Position numbers and translations under genes: made by a program. 64,000 nucleotides of DNA from Synergistaceae bacterium UBA6083 (GTDB lineage Bacteria > Synergistota > Synergistia > Synergistales > 79-D21). Positions within the stretch are counted from its first letter, which is position 1. Every line of letters begins with the position of its first letter. This document shows positions 42,846 to 51,345 of the stretch, piece after piece. The notes beneath the pieces are model-generated. The model saw only the letters and a list, made by a program, of their open reading frames with translations. It had not been told where the DNA came from and did no database searches. The stretch lies in the NCBI GenBank assembly GCA_002436015.1, contig DIXJ01000002.1:58596-122595 (forward strand), read 5' to 3'.

Positions 42846-43153
42846 CGAAAACAAGAGAGGAAAAGCTCTTCGAATCGGCCGTGGACAAATGGGGGATCCC
42901 CTCCCAGGTGGCCTTGCTTCTGGAGGAGCTGGCGGAACTGCAGGCCGCCGCGGCACGGCTTGTCTTCCGGGGCCGGGGGACCCTCCAGGCCGTGGCCCTG
43001 GAACTGGCGGACGTCCAGATCATGACCGGCCAGCTGGAAGTCATCCTGAAGCGCCTCGGGCTGGAGGAACGTGAGCTTCAGGGGATCCGGGCCCTGCGCC
43101 TGGACCACCTGGAAGGGTTGCTCAAGGAAGGCGGAAAGGACCCGCATGACTGA
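42842..43153 (+). CDS. MazG-like nucleotide pyrophosphohydrolase
   Basis: The 103-residue protein has the MazG EExxE...ExxD metal pattern (LLLEELAELQ and LELADVQIM). The family hydrolyses nucleoside triphosphates or alarmones, and phage versions reset host nucleotide pools. It overlaps both neighbours. Confidence 0.85.
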   Translation: MTKTREEKLFESAVDKWGIPSQVALLLEELAELQAAAARLVFRGRGTLQAVALELADVQIMTGQLEVILKRLGLEERELQGIRALRLDHLEGLLKEGGKDPHD

Positions 43154-44117
43154 ACGGTTTTCGAATCACCCCATCCGGATCGAGGACCGTCGGCGCTTCC
43201 AGGACTTTCGGGTGGAGACGGCTCTGTTGAAGTCGGACCTCTCGATCTACGAACGCATGGTCTATGTCGTCCTGTGCTCCTACGCCTCCCGGGAAGGGGA
43301 GTGCTTCCCCTCGGTCGGGACGATCGCCGAAAGCGCAGGATGCTCCGAACGCCAGGTGCAAAGGGCCCTGCAGAGACTGGAAAACCTCCGGGTCATCCGG
43401 AAATCCGCCGCCTACCGCCCCGGGACCTCCCGGCAGCTGGCCAACCTCTACACCCTCGTGGGCTTTCGAGGTCCCCAGGGAGAGGGGTGTCTGTCAGTCA
43501 CCCATCAGTGGACCGGAGGGGTGACGGGTGGTCACCGGGGGGGTGACTGTCAGTCACCCCAAGTCTTACCAGATGAACCTAAAGACAAAGAACAGGAAAA
43601 GATACCGGATACGTTGTATCCGGCGGCTTCGGCCGCGGGAGGCGACAGGGAAGAAGGTCCAGGACCCCGGGAACAGGACACCCAAAGGCCACTGAAGCGG
43701 GATGACGATACCCATACCCTGTACCCTAGGGAAAAGCCTGATCAGGAAAAACCCGAGGTGACGAGAGAAAGCGTTCCCTCGGCATTCAGGGAAACCTACG
43801 ACCTGTTTCTGCTCAAGACCGGACGGACAGGGATCTCGGAGTCGGAACTGGCGCGGATCGAGGGCCTGGAGAAGCTCCATACCCCCTCCCGGGTGCAGGC
43901 GGAGATCTCGAAATCCCTGGAACGGTTCAAGAACCCCAGACGGCCCGGGTTCCACCCCCGGGATCCGAGTGAACTCACCTGGCACTATCTCTGGGATGTC
44001 CTGAAAAACCAGAAGTCCGGCAAGGCGAAGCAGGAGGAGCGGGCAACAACCGCGGGAGGAAGGAGGAACGATCCGAAATGGCTGAAGCAGCTCGAGGCCT
44101 GGGGGAACGGCGGATAG
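43146..44117 (+). CDS. Phage replication initiator (HTH_36-type)
   Basis: The 323-residue protein has an N-terminal winged helix (LKSDLSIYERMVYVVLCSYA, FPSVGTIAESAGCSERQVQR), a low-complexity linker whose DNA contains iterons, and a C-terminal helical domain. It is followed by a DnaC-like loader, the lambda O/P-like order. ATG 43146 overlaps the MazG stop; the longer upstream frame is shadow. Confidence 0.85.
   Translation: MTERFSNHPIRIEDRRRFQDFRVETALLKSDLSIYERMVYVVLCSYASREGECFPSVGTIAESAGCSERQVQRALQRLENLRVIRKSAAYRPGTSRQLANLYTLVGFRGPQGEGCLSVTHQWTGGVTGGHRGGDCQSPQVLPDEPKDKEQEKIPDTLYPAASAAGGDREEGPGPREQDTQRPLKRDDDTHTLYPREKPDQEKPEVTRESVPSAFRETYDLFLLKTGRTGISESELARIEGLEKLHTPSRVQAEISKSLERFKNPRRPGFHPRDPSELTWHYLWDVLKNQKSGKAKQEERATTAGGRRNDPKWLKQLEAWGNGG
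43484..43623. other. Putative phage replication origin inside the initiator gene
   Basis: Three palindromic GTGAC iterons occur in 77 bp (43484-43503; GGTGAC-N5-GTCACC at 43519-43535; GGGGTGACTGTCAGTCACCCC at 43540-43560). A roughly 45-bp A-rich stretch follows, then the perfect inverted repeat CCGGATAC-gtt-GTATCCGG (43605-43623). The arrangement matches origins embedded in lambdoid initiator genes. Confidence 0.7.
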
Positions 44118-45100
44118 AGGACATCGGGACCGTCATGGGGCGGATCCCGGCCCTGGCGGAGGCCAGAAGACGTCTGGCCTCCCTGCCGGGCATGGAGGAG
44201 CGGGCCCTGAAGGCCGTTCGAAGCCTCTGGCCGGAGGCGGAACCCCGGGAGCTTCACTCTCCCCTCCGGGACTTCCTCCTGGCCGCGGAGGCGGAGAACT
44301 GCCACCTCACCTGCGGGGGAGTGAAGAACTGTCCCAACAGGGGATTTCGCCCCGGGGCCTTCTGCGAACCCTTCGGCGAGGGGGGGAGGATCTACGTCGT
44401 TCGCTGGAGCAAGTGCGGGGTCAGAAGCTCGGCCGATACCCAGGCCGAAGCCGAACGGGCCCTGAGGAGTGCCCGCCTCCCGGAGCGCCTCCGGGGGTGC
44501 ACCTTCGAGACCTACCGGACGGTGGGGTTGTCTTCGGACATCCTGAAGGCCAAGGGGATGGCACTGGCTGCCCTGGGGGACGGCAACAGCCTCGTCTTCG
44601 CCGGGGGAAGCGGCGTGGGAAAGACCCACCTGGCCGCAGGGATGGTGAACGCCCGGATCGCCTCGGGCAAACCTGCCCTCTTTGTCCCGGTCCCGGAGCT
44701 TCTCGACGACCTGAGGAAGGCCATCGCCACGGGCAAGGGGAGCGAGGCCATGGACGCGGTGAAGAAATCCGGGTTTCTCGCCCTGGACGACCTGGGGGCC
44801 GAGCGCCTCACGGACTGGGTGGGAGAACGGCTTTACATGATCGTGAACCACCGCTACCTGCATCGGCTGCAGACGATCGTGACGACGAATTCCCCGTCCC
44901 CCATGGACCTGCTGAAGAAGCTCGGGGAGCAGGGGGAGAGGATCGTCTCCCGCCTGGGGGAGATGGGGACCTGGTGCGGGATCTCGGCGGAGGATTACCG
45001 GTTCATCCGGTCCGATGCCCCGGTTTCGGAAGGGTCCCGGGGAAACGGCAAAGCGAAAGACTCCGGCCGTCAGGTCATCATGGCGGACATCCCGTTCTAG
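44078..45100 (+). CDS. DnaC-like helicase loader (AAA+ ATPase)
   Basis: The 340-residue protein has an N-terminal Cys cluster (CHLTCGGVKNCP...FC), Walker A GGSGVGKTH, Walker B LALDDLGAE and a sensor (TIVTTNSP). It loads the replicative helicase at the origin. It overlaps the initiator gene by 40 bp. Confidence 0.92.
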   Translation: MAEAARGLGERRIEDIGTVMGRIPALAEARRRLASLPGMEERALKAVRSLWPEAEPRELHSPLRDFLLAAEAENCHLTCGGVKNCPNRGFRPGAFCEPFGEGGRIYVVRWSKCGVRSSADTQAEAERALRSARLPERLRGCTFETYRTVGLSSDILKAKGMALAALGDGNSLVFAGGSGVGKTHLAAGMVNARIASGKPALFVPVPELLDDLRKAIATGKGSEAMDAVKKSGFLALDDLGAERLTDWVGERLYMIVNHRYLHRLQTIVTTNSPSPMDLLKKLGEQGERIVSRLGEMGTWCGISAEDYRFIRSDAPVSEGSRGNGKAKDSGRQVIMADIPF

Positions 45101-45137
45101 AAAAGCGGGGACATGAGATCAGGGGAGGGTGAAAGGC

Positions 45138-45644
45138 ATGCCGAAGATTGAAACGCATTGCCCCGTATGCGGGGGGGCCTGCTCCCAGGACGGGGACCAG
45201 ATCACCTGCTGGAGCGGAGACTACAAGGTCCGGGGCCTGGAAAACCACGAAAGGCTCGCGGCCCTGACCGAGGAGAACGCCAGATTGAAGCAGTGGGTCT
45301 CGGATCTGCAAAGCGGGATGTTCGTCAACTGCGTCTACTGCGGACACCGGTACGGGAAGATGGGTGAGGTCCCCGAATCCATGGCCGACGTCCTCAAGGC
45401 CCACATCGAGGTCTGTCCCCAGCATCCCATGAGCCGGCTGAAGGCTGAAAACGGAAGGCTGAAAGAGCTCCTGGAAAAATGCGGACAGGTCCTCTCCTGC
45501 GTCACGATCGAGGGTCTGGGAGGGACCCCGGACCTTTTCCCTCCCGAGGGGTTCGACGACTGGGAGGAATGGGACGAGCAGGCGACCGGCCTGATCGGGG
45601 AGATTCAGGCGACGCCGGGACGCGAAGCGGGAGGAAACCCATGA
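45138..45644 (+). CDS. Two-zinc-knuckle coiled-coil phage protein, unknown
   Basis: The 168-residue protein has HCPVCGGAC, a coiled coil, a second knuckle (NCVYCGHRYG plus HIEVCPQH) and an acidic end. It lies between dnaC and ssb, which suggests a replication-accessory or nucleic-acid-binding role. ATG 45138 has GGGAGG upstream. Confidence 0.6.
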   Translation: MPKIETHCPVCGGACSQDGDQITCWSGDYKVRGLENHERLAALTEENARLKQWVSDLQSGMFVNCVYCGHRYGKMGEVPESMADVLKAHIEVCPQHPMSRLKAENGRLKELLEKCGQVLSCVTIEGLGGTPDLFPPEGFDDWEEWDEQATGLIGEIQATPGREAGGNP

Positions 45645-46003
45645 AACAGGGCTACAACCGAAGCACGGTCATGGGGAATCTGTCCGAGAACCCCGACGTG
45701 AGGAGAACCCCCCAGGGGCTCATGCTCGCCCGGATCGTGGTGGAAACCATTCGGACCTGGAAGGACAAAGGGGGACAGGTGCAGACCGAAAGTGACTTCG
45801 TTCCCTGCCTCCTCAAAGGGCGTGATGCCGAAAACGCCGAGGTCTACCTCAGGAAGGGAAGCGCCGTCCTGGTGGAAGGGCGCCTCACCACGCGGACTTT
45901 CGAGGATTCCCGGGGAAGCCGCAAGAGCGTCACCGAGGTCCTGGCCGGGAAGGTCCTCTACCTGGGAGGCCTGATGGAGCCCCGGGAAACAGCAGTGCGC
46001 TAG
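45641..46003 (+). CDS. ssb: Single-stranded DNA-binding protein
   Basis: The 120-residue protein is a single OB fold (NRSTVMGNLSENPDVRRTPQ, SDFVPCLLKGRDAENAEVYL, RKGSAVLVEGRLTTRTFED). The acidic C-terminal tail of host SSB is missing, as in some phage SSBs. It overlaps the previous stop and is in the replication module. Confidence 0.93.
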   Translation: MKQGYNRSTVMGNLSENPDVRRTPQGLMLARIVVETIRTWKDKGGQVQTESDFVPCLLKGRDAENAEVYLRKGSAVLVEGRLTTRTFEDSRGSRKSVTEVLAGKVLYLGGLMEPRETAVR

Positions 46004-46018
46004 AGGAGGGATTCCCTT

Positions 46019-46249
46019 TTGCTCATCGTCAGGGTCTACATCAACGGCAGGCAGATCGACGAGGTCCATATCCATAACGTCGGAAAGCTTGAGGGAGAGT
46101 ACCGGCAGTACCGGGTGATAAGGCCGGATATGGAATTGCCCCTCCTGAAGCATCATCGGCCGGATCCCTGGTACCGCCTGGTGGGGCAGGTCTGCCGGGA
46201 GCTCGAGGCGAAGGGGTATCTCGAGGACCGGGAAGGAAAGCGCTCGTGA
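46019..46249 (+). CDS. Small phage protein, unknown
   Basis: A TTG start with AGAGGAGGG upstream encodes 76 residues with a beta-hairpin N-terminus (LIVRVYINGRQIDEVHIHNV). No family was recognised; it may be an accessory early protein. Confidence 0.55.
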   Translation: MLIVRVYINGRQIDEVHIHNVGKLEGEYRQYRVIRPDMELPLLKHHRPDPWYRLVGQVCRELEAKGYLEDREGKRS

Positions 46250-46473
46250 ACCCCTTCGAAATGGGAGCGAAGGTTCGCATTCGCTCCAGGGAAGAGGGAA
46301 GGTGGAGCGATCCCGTTCCCGGGATCTCTTCGGAAATTCCCCTGACGGCCTTTTACGAGGGAGCAGAAAGAGGTTTCCGGACGACCCACCACCTCTTCCG
46401 CTCCCGTACCGGATGGAGGCTTTGCCTGGACGATTGGGAAGTCGAGCGGGGCTACGAAATCCGGGCCGAATAG
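46246..46473 (+). CDS. Small phage protein, unknown
   Basis: The 75-residue beta-rich protein (GAKVRIRSREEGRWSDPVPG) starts at GTG 46246 overlapping the previous stop. No family was recognised. Confidence 0.55.
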   Translation: MNPFEMGAKVRIRSREEGRWSDPVPGISSEIPLTAFYEGAERGFRTTHHLFRSRTGWRLCLDDWEVERGYEIRAE

Positions 46474-46501
46474 GTCCTTGAAATCATAAAGGAGGGAAGG
46501 C

Positions 46502-46927
46502 ATGAAGGGTCTTGCGGGAAATCGAGTAGAGGAACTGCTGGAACGGGTGGTCCGTTTTCATCCCTGCGGCTTAAGGCTGTTGACCGGAGAGGTCCCGGAC
46601 CTGGACCCGGAAGATATCCCCCGGCTGCTTGGTGGGCATGACGCAACCCGAAGCCGGATTTTCAAGGAAGCCCTGTCTCTCATAGGCGGGTGGCAGAGCG
46701 TGGTTGGGGCGGTGAGGGCCTACCGGAAGAGCCGACCTAAGGAGTGGCAGATCTTCGCGGATCACGCGATCTGGGTGGAGGTCGGGGGAACCTCACGACT
46801 GTCCGGGGAAAGCCAGATGGACCGGATTGCCGAAAAGTACGGGGTGAGCCCGGACACGGTCCAGAGAAGAAGGAAACAGGTTGTCCTGGCCATCGCCCGG
46901 ATGACCGCCTTGGGGAGGGCCGCATGA
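46502..46927 (+). CDS. Phage HTH regulator (ArpU/sigma-like), paralogue 1
   Basis: The 141-residue protein ends in a clear HTH (MDRIAEKYGVSPDTVQRRRK). Its N-terminal half (LERVVRFHPCGLRLLTGEVP) is shared with the next gene. The pair sits where ArpU/RinA-type late-gene activators lie in phages of this kind. Confidence 0.7.
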   Translation: MKGLAGNRVEELLERVVRFHPCGLRLLTGEVPDLDPEDIPRLLGGHDATRSRIFKEALSLIGGWQSVVGAVRAYRKSRPKEWQIFADHAIWVEVGGTSRLSGESQMDRIAEKYGVSPDTVQRRRKQVVLAIARMTALGRAA

Positions 46928-47412
46928 GCTACTGGGATTTGGCGGAGCGTCTCGTGTCGGTGGTGGAGCTTCTCCTCCAGTCCCATCCCTGCGGCCTTCG
47001 GGTTCTGACCGGAGAGGTGCCGGCTCCGTCCTTCGAGGACCTGGTCCTCATGATTCAGGATCAGGGGAAGAACCCCTCCGAGGTGAGGGTCCAGGGAGGG
47101 AGCTTCACCCCCGAACAGGAAGTCTGCGTGGTGAAGGCCGAAGCGATCCAGGAAGCTTTGGACGCCTGTGGAGGGTGGGAAGCGGTTATCGGGATGGCCC
47201 GGTCCTACCGGGAGGCTTTTCCCCAGAGCTGGAGGATCTTCGTGGACCACGTGAGCTGGGTGGAATCGGGAGGAGTGTCCAGGCTTTCGGGAGAGGCCCA
47301 GTTGACCCGGATCGCGGAAAAGCACGGGGTGAGCACGGACACGGTGCAGAGAAGACGAAGGGAAGTCGTGGAGACCATCGCCCGGAATGCCATGCGGGTG
47401 CCGAGAAAGTAG
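46924..47412 (+). CDS. Phage HTH regulator (ArpU/sigma-like), paralogue 2
   Basis: The 162-residue protein repeats the layout of the preceding one: LLLQSHPCGLRVLTGEVP, an insertion of about 25 residues, then RIFVDHVSWVESGGVSRLSG and the HTH LTRIAEKHGVSTDTVQRRRR. ATGA overlap and shared motifs show a tandem duplication. It is followed by a terminator. Confidence 0.7.
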   Translation: MSYWDLAERLVSVVELLLQSHPCGLRVLTGEVPAPSFEDLVLMIQDQGKNPSEVRVQGGSFTPEQEVCVVKAEAIQEALDACGGWEAVIGMARSYREAFPQSWRIFVDHVSWVESGGVSRLSGEAQLTRIAEKHGVSTDTVQRRRREVVETIARNAMRVPRK

Positions 47413-47433
47413 AGCACAAAGAGGACGATCCCG

Positions 47434-47462
47434 CCCCGGTCCCACAAGGCCCGGGGTTTTTT
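47434..47462 (+). terminator. Terminator at the end of the early operon
   Basis: CCCCGG/CCGGGG stem with a short loop followed by TTTTTT, 20 bp after the second HTH gene. Confidence 0.8.
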
Positions 47463-47489
47463 CATACCAGAGAAGATGGAGGTGAACCG

Positions 47490-48080
47490 ATGGAGTTCGT
47501 ACAGCCCTTGAGAAGCAGGGCCGATATCACCCGGGTGAAGGAGGTGCTGAAAGGCAGAAACCTGCGAGACTATACCCTTTTTGTCCTGGGGATCTACACG
47601 GGTCTTCGGATCTCGGACCTGCTGAAGCTGAGAGTTCAGGACGTGGCCAAAGCGGAAGGAAAGAAGCTCGTCATCCGGGAGAGTCTGTCTTTGCGGGAGA
47701 TGAAGACGGGCAAGGCGAAGATCATCGTCCTGAACAAGACCGCGCGGTCGGCCCTGAAGCAGATGTTACGTCTTGGCCACCTAGCTTTGGAGGATCCCCT
47801 CTTCGTCTCCAGGAAGAAGGGCGAAGACGGGAAACGACGTCCTATCGGCCGGCGCCAGGCCTATCGTTTCCTGAGCAGGGCCGCCCGGGAGGCGGGGATC
47901 ACGGAACGGATAGGGACTCACACCCTGAGGAAGACCTTCGGGTACCACAACTACCGGAAGGGATTCGACATCACGAAGCTGCAGCAGATCTTCAATCACG
48001 CCTCTCCGGCCGTTACTCTGGCCTATATCGGGTTCACTCAGGATGAAATAGATGAAGCGTATATGAACTTGGACTATTGA
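47490..48080 (+). CDS. Short tyrosine recombinase
   Basis: The 196-residue protein is a near-complete catalytic domain with R of TGLRISDLL, K region, the HTLRKTFG box and the Tyr of TLAYIGFTQ. It lacks the long N-terminal arm-binding domain. Similar short recombinases lie just before terminase genes in many Firmicutes-type phages. GGAGGTG lies upstream of ATG 47490. Confidence 0.88.
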   Translation: MEFVQPLRSRADITRVKEVLKGRNLRDYTLFVLGIYTGLRISDLLKLRVQDVAKAEGKKLVIRESLSLREMKTGKAKIIVLNKTARSALKQMLRLGHLALEDPLFVSRKKGEDGKRRPIGRRQAYRFLSRAAREAGITERIGTHTLRKTFGYHNYRKGFDITKLQQIFNHASPAVTLAYIGFTQDEIDEAYMNLDY

Positions 48081-48207
48081 AACCCGAAACAGTTAATAAA
48101 AGTGCCCTTGTATTTAATACTAGAGAAAACCGCTGATTTTTCTTCTCTTTTTGCGCCTTGCACGAAGGGACAAACCCGCATGGACAGTGAGTTATCCGAA
48201 GAGGTTG

Positions 48208-48240
48208 CGAATGTCCCACAACATACATAAAGGACATTCG
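48208..48240. other. Inverted repeat in the gene-free stretch after the prophage genes
   Basis: CGAATGTCC and GGACATTCG are 15 bp apart. No T-run follows. The 430-bp stretch 48081-48510 otherwise holds no gene I can support; it also contains poly-G tracts near 48465-48483. Confidence 0.45.
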
Positions 48241-48510
48241 AGAAAAAGAGATGAGTAAGAAGAGGGCATTAACCCGGTTGCTGCAAAGGATTGTGCCCTG
48301 TCGGGTGAAGAGGGCTAAAAAGTCCGGGCATTTGTCTCGGTTAATCTTTGGAAACCCATTGGTCAGAGAAAAAGCATACTGTTAGTTGACACAGCCTTCA
48401 AAGCCCCTGTTCCCATGCCTTCCGAGGCTTTTGAGGGTTTAAAACGATCTTCAAGGAGCTTCCAGGGGGGGGTAGGGGGGGGGTGAAAAGTCCAGAGCAA
48501 ACCGTTCTGG

Positions 48511-49099
48511 CAGCGCCGGTTGGGTCGCGTGCGCGTACCCGCGAATTGAGCTAGGGGGGTAAAGGTCCATCTAGTGAAGCGCATTGAGTCAGTACAGAGT
48601 TGGGGCAGGGGAAATGAGGATTGCAAATTCTTCCCTCACGGTTTGAACCCTGGGGCAGCCTCCAAGTTTGCAAGCAAGGAGAGCAAGAAGCACAGGCAAC
48701 CCAGAAAAAAGCAATATCTTCTGAGAAAATCCCGCAAAGCTTCTTTTGTTTTGGCGGCGCATCCCTTCCACACAATCACGATGGAACCGAAAGATCCTGC
48801 ATTGCGCGCCGTCGCGTTCGGAATCTGCAAGAAAAAAAAGGGAAAAACGCATGGGGAACAAGCTGGTTTTTGTCAGCGGAACGCCCTTCTGGTTCACGCC
48901 GGAGGCCGGTTCGAAGCGGCGGAGCAGAGCAACGGGCTATTCGTGGAACGGGTCATGCTTCGCACGGAACGGCTCTTTCGCGAGATCGTCAACGGCAAGA
49001 TCGTTCGATAGGACGCACAGACGCAGTGGAGAGAAGCCGGTCAACCGGCTTCGAACTGAATGATCAAGAGGACCTCCCTGGATGGGGAGGTCCTCTTTT
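48511..49099 (+). repeat. tRNA-Cys-3'/small-ORF repeat, copy A (full length, decayed)
   Basis: About 589 bp match copy D (59453-60042) throughout. The order is a GC-rich 5' block, a mutated tRNA-Cys 3' half (48616-48664), a degenerate terminator, the small ORF, and two hairpins (AGAAGCCGGT-ca-ACCGGCTTC and GAGGACCTCCC...GGGAGGTCCTC) ending in TTTT. The tRNA part and the ORF both carry mutations. Confidence 0.85.
48851..49011 (+). pseudogene. Frameshifted copy of the repeat-borne small ORF
   Basis: The ATG and the first codons (MGNKLVFVSGTPFWFTPE) match the intact ORF in copy D. A one-base deletion near 48903 (GGAGGCCGGTT versus GGAAGGCCGTTT) then shifts the frame. The 3' part remains in another frame as FEAAEQSNGLFVERVMLRTE. 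Confidence 0.8.
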
Positions 49100-49178
49100 G
49101 CTGTGAGGTGAACTGAGTCGTTATCCCGTTTATTTGTGGGTTGTCCTTTGATCAACAAAAAAGGGGCGATTGTTCTAT

Positions 49179-50810
49179 CTAGGCTTCATCCATGAAACAG
49201 TAGCGGTAATGCCTGGGCGGGACCAGGTTTTCCTTGACGGTTCGGGGACTGACCCACCGCATCAGGTTGAGATGGCTACCCGCTTTGTCATTTGTTCCCG
49301 AAGCGCGGGATCCACCGAAAGGTTGGTGGCCAATGACAGCCCCTGTCGTCTTGTCGTTGACATAGAAGTTCCCAGCCGCATAGCGAAGTTTTCGGCAGGC
49401 TTCGACGATGGCATACCGATCCTTCCCGAACACTGAGCCGGTCAGGCCATAGGGGGAGGTCCTGTCACAAATCTCAAGGGTATTCTCGAAATCCTTGTCT
49501 TCGTACACGTAGAGGGAAAGGACCGGGCCGAAAATCTCTTGCTCCATGGTTGCAAAATGTGGTTCCGCCGCTTCAATCAGAGTGGGGCGGACAAAGTAGC
49601 CTATCGACCTGTCACCGGTTCCTCCTGCAAGAACCGAAGCATCCGAAGACTCCTTGGCGTTCTGGATATAGCTCATGATTTTGTTGAAAGATTTTTCATC
49701 GATCACCGCGTTCGCAAAGTTGCTGAAGTCCCGCACATCGCCCATCTTGAGTTCCTCCGTCCACCCGATCACGGTGTCTTTCATCTTTTCCCATAGGGAC
49801 CTCGGAATGTAGGCTCGTGAGGTGGCCGAACACTTCTGTCCCTGGTATTCGAAGGCACCCCTCACCAGCGCGGTTGCCAGTTCCTCCGGGTCGGCGGAGG
49901 CGTGCGCAAAGACGAAGTCTTTTCCGCCCGTTTCTCCCACCAGCCTCGGGTAGTTGCGGTATCCATCCAGGTTTGAGGCCATGCTCTTCCAGAGGGACCT
50001 GAACGTAGCGGTCGAGCCGGTGAAATGAAGTCCTGCCAGGTCGGGATGCTCCAAGATGGCCTGCGAGAAAGATCCGCTTGGTCCTGGGAGGAAGTTGATG
50101 ACCCCGTCCGGCATTCCTGCCTCCCTGTAGATCTGCATGAGGTAATAGCTGGACAGGAGGGCCGTCGTCGATGGTTTCCATACAGTCGTGTTCCCCATGA
50201 TTGCCACCGAGGTGTTGAGATTTAGGGCAATCGCGGTGAAATTGAATGGAGTGACCGCAAAGACGAATCCTTCCAGAGGACGGTATTCCATGCGATTGAT
50301 GGTGTCGCTCCCGGGCACCGGCTGTCCTTCGTAAACCTTGGAAGCGTAATGTACTCCAAAACGGAGATAATCCACAACCTCGCAGGCCGCATCGATCTCC
50401 GCTTGGAAGGCATTCTTCCCTTGTCCCAGCATCGTCGAGGCGTTTAGAAGGTCCCGGTACTTCTTGCTGACGAGTTCCGCGACCTTGAGCATGATGGAGC
50501 AGCGCTCAATCCAGGAGAGATCCATCCACTCTCGCTTGGCCCGAAGGGCAGACTCTACGGCCATACGGGCCTCCTCTGGCCCCGCTTTGTGGTAAGTGGC
50601 AAGACAATGCCCGTGTTCATGAGGCATGACTACCTGCCCCATGTTTCCGGTGCGGATTTCCTTCCCGCCAATGATGAGGGGGATATCCAGTTTTGTCCGG
50701 CTCTGTCGCTCCAATTCCATCCTCAATGAAGCCCTTTCGGGCGAACCTGGAGCATAGGTATAGGTCGGTTCGTGGGTGGGCAGGTCAAAACGGAAAACGG
50801 CCTGGTTCAT
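49179..50810 (-). CDS. pruA: L-glutamate gamma-semialdehyde (1-pyrroline-5-carboxylate) dehydrogenase
   Basis: The 543-residue aldehyde dehydrogenase has the P5CDH motifs: TPFNFTAIALNLNT, the general base Glu in RLVGETGGKDFV, the nucleophile Cys in YQGQKCSATSR, and EIFGPVLSLYVYED. It oxidises glutamate-5-semialdehyde to L-glutamate with NAD+. Proline-dehydrogenase is not adjacent. GGGAGTG lies upstream of ATG 50810. In this cluster it joins 5-oxoproline and D-glutamate routes that also end in L-glutamate. Confidence 0.95.
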   Translation of the reverse strand: MNQAVFRFDLPTHEPTYTYAPGSPERASLRMELERQSRTKLDIPLIIGGKEIRTGNMGQVVMPHEHGHCLATYHKAGPEEARMAVESALRAKREWMDLSWIERCSIMLKVAELVSKKYRDLLNASTMLGQGKNAFQAEIDAACEVVDYLRFGVHYASKVYEGQPVPGSDTINRMEYRPLEGFVFAVTPFNFTAIALNLNTSVAIMGNTTVWKPSTTALLSSYYLMQIYREAGMPDGVINFLPGPSGSFSQAILEHPDLAGLHFTGSTATFRSLWKSMASNLDGYRNYPRLVGETGGKDFVFAHASADPEELATALVRGAFEYQGQKCSATSRAYIPRSLWEKMKDTVIGWTEELKMGDVRDFSNFANAVIDEKSFNKIMSYIQNAKESSDASVLAGGTGDRSIGYFVRPTLIEAAEPHFATMEQEIFGPVLSLYVYEDKDFENTLEICDRTSPYGLTGSVFGKDRYAIVEACRKLRYAAGNFYVNDKTTGAVIGHQPFGGSRASGTNDKAGSHLNLMRWVSPRTVKENLVPPRHYRYCFMDEA

Positions 50811-50949
50811 CTCAATCACTCCCTAAAATAATATTCATTTGGCAGGATGTATATTATGGCGAGTGAGTAAAAAGCGGAAGTTTATGTCCATTTATTTCCA
50901 TTTATGGTTATATGTGATCCGTTTTGCTCGGTTTTGACCGACTCTCATC

Positions 50950-51179
50950 TTCGTCAGTGGAGCGCCCTTCTGGTTCACCCCGGAAGGCCAATTCGAAGCG
51001 GCGGAGCTGCGAAACGGGCTATTCGTAGAACGGGTCATGCTTCGCACGGAACGCGGACTGCGCGAGATCGTCAACGACAAGATCGTTCGATAGGACGCAG
51101 GAAGCAGTGGAGAGTAGCCGGTCAACCGGCTTCGAACTGAATGATGAAGGACCTCCCTGAATGGGAGGTCCTTATTTTG
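50950..51179 (+). repeat. tRNA-Cys-3'/small-ORF repeat, copy B (3' part)
   Basis: The copy begins inside the small ORF (FVSGAPFWFTPEGQFEAAE in frame, no start codon). It keeps the ORF stop, the AGCCGGTCAACCGGCT hairpin and the GGACCTCCC...GGGAGGTCC terminator (51149-51172). It lies between divergent pruA and cbiM. Confidence 0.85.
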
Positions 51180-51345
51180 TGTCTGTTGTTGAATGAGGGT
51201 GGGGGGGATAGCGACAAGTTGATTAATCTACAAAGAAGGCGAGGCAACTTTAGAGAGTACCTAGGCTGTGCCAATTTTCACATTGACAAGGGACCCCTCG
51301 AGTGTTACAAAACAAGAAATAAATCACACGAAAGGGTGGCTTGAT

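Larger units (their letters stand above)
32095..48080. mobile_element. Serine-integrase prophage remnant (early/regulatory module only)
   Basis: The block begins at the interrupted deaminase and has the serine integrase at its left edge. It contains repressor/Cro, antirepressor, MazG, Dam, initiator, DnaC, SSB and late-type regulators. Packaging, capsid, tail and intact lysis genes are absent, and terL survives only as a fragment. The right attachment site is not visible, so the right boundary given is the last phage gene. Confidence 0.8.

Noticed and set aside
48081..48510. Right attachment site with the missing deaminase 3' half
   Set aside because: No sequence encoding the expected CxSAI-type deaminase continuation was found here or elsewhere in the window.
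48574..49011. 145-residue frame across repeat copy A
   Set aside because: It joins a tRNA-like segment to an out-of-frame piece of the small ORF, so it is a product of decay.
51180..51345. Cobalamin or nickel riboswitch before cbiM
   Set aside because: I see no B12-box or NiCo-like conserved segment in the short leader.
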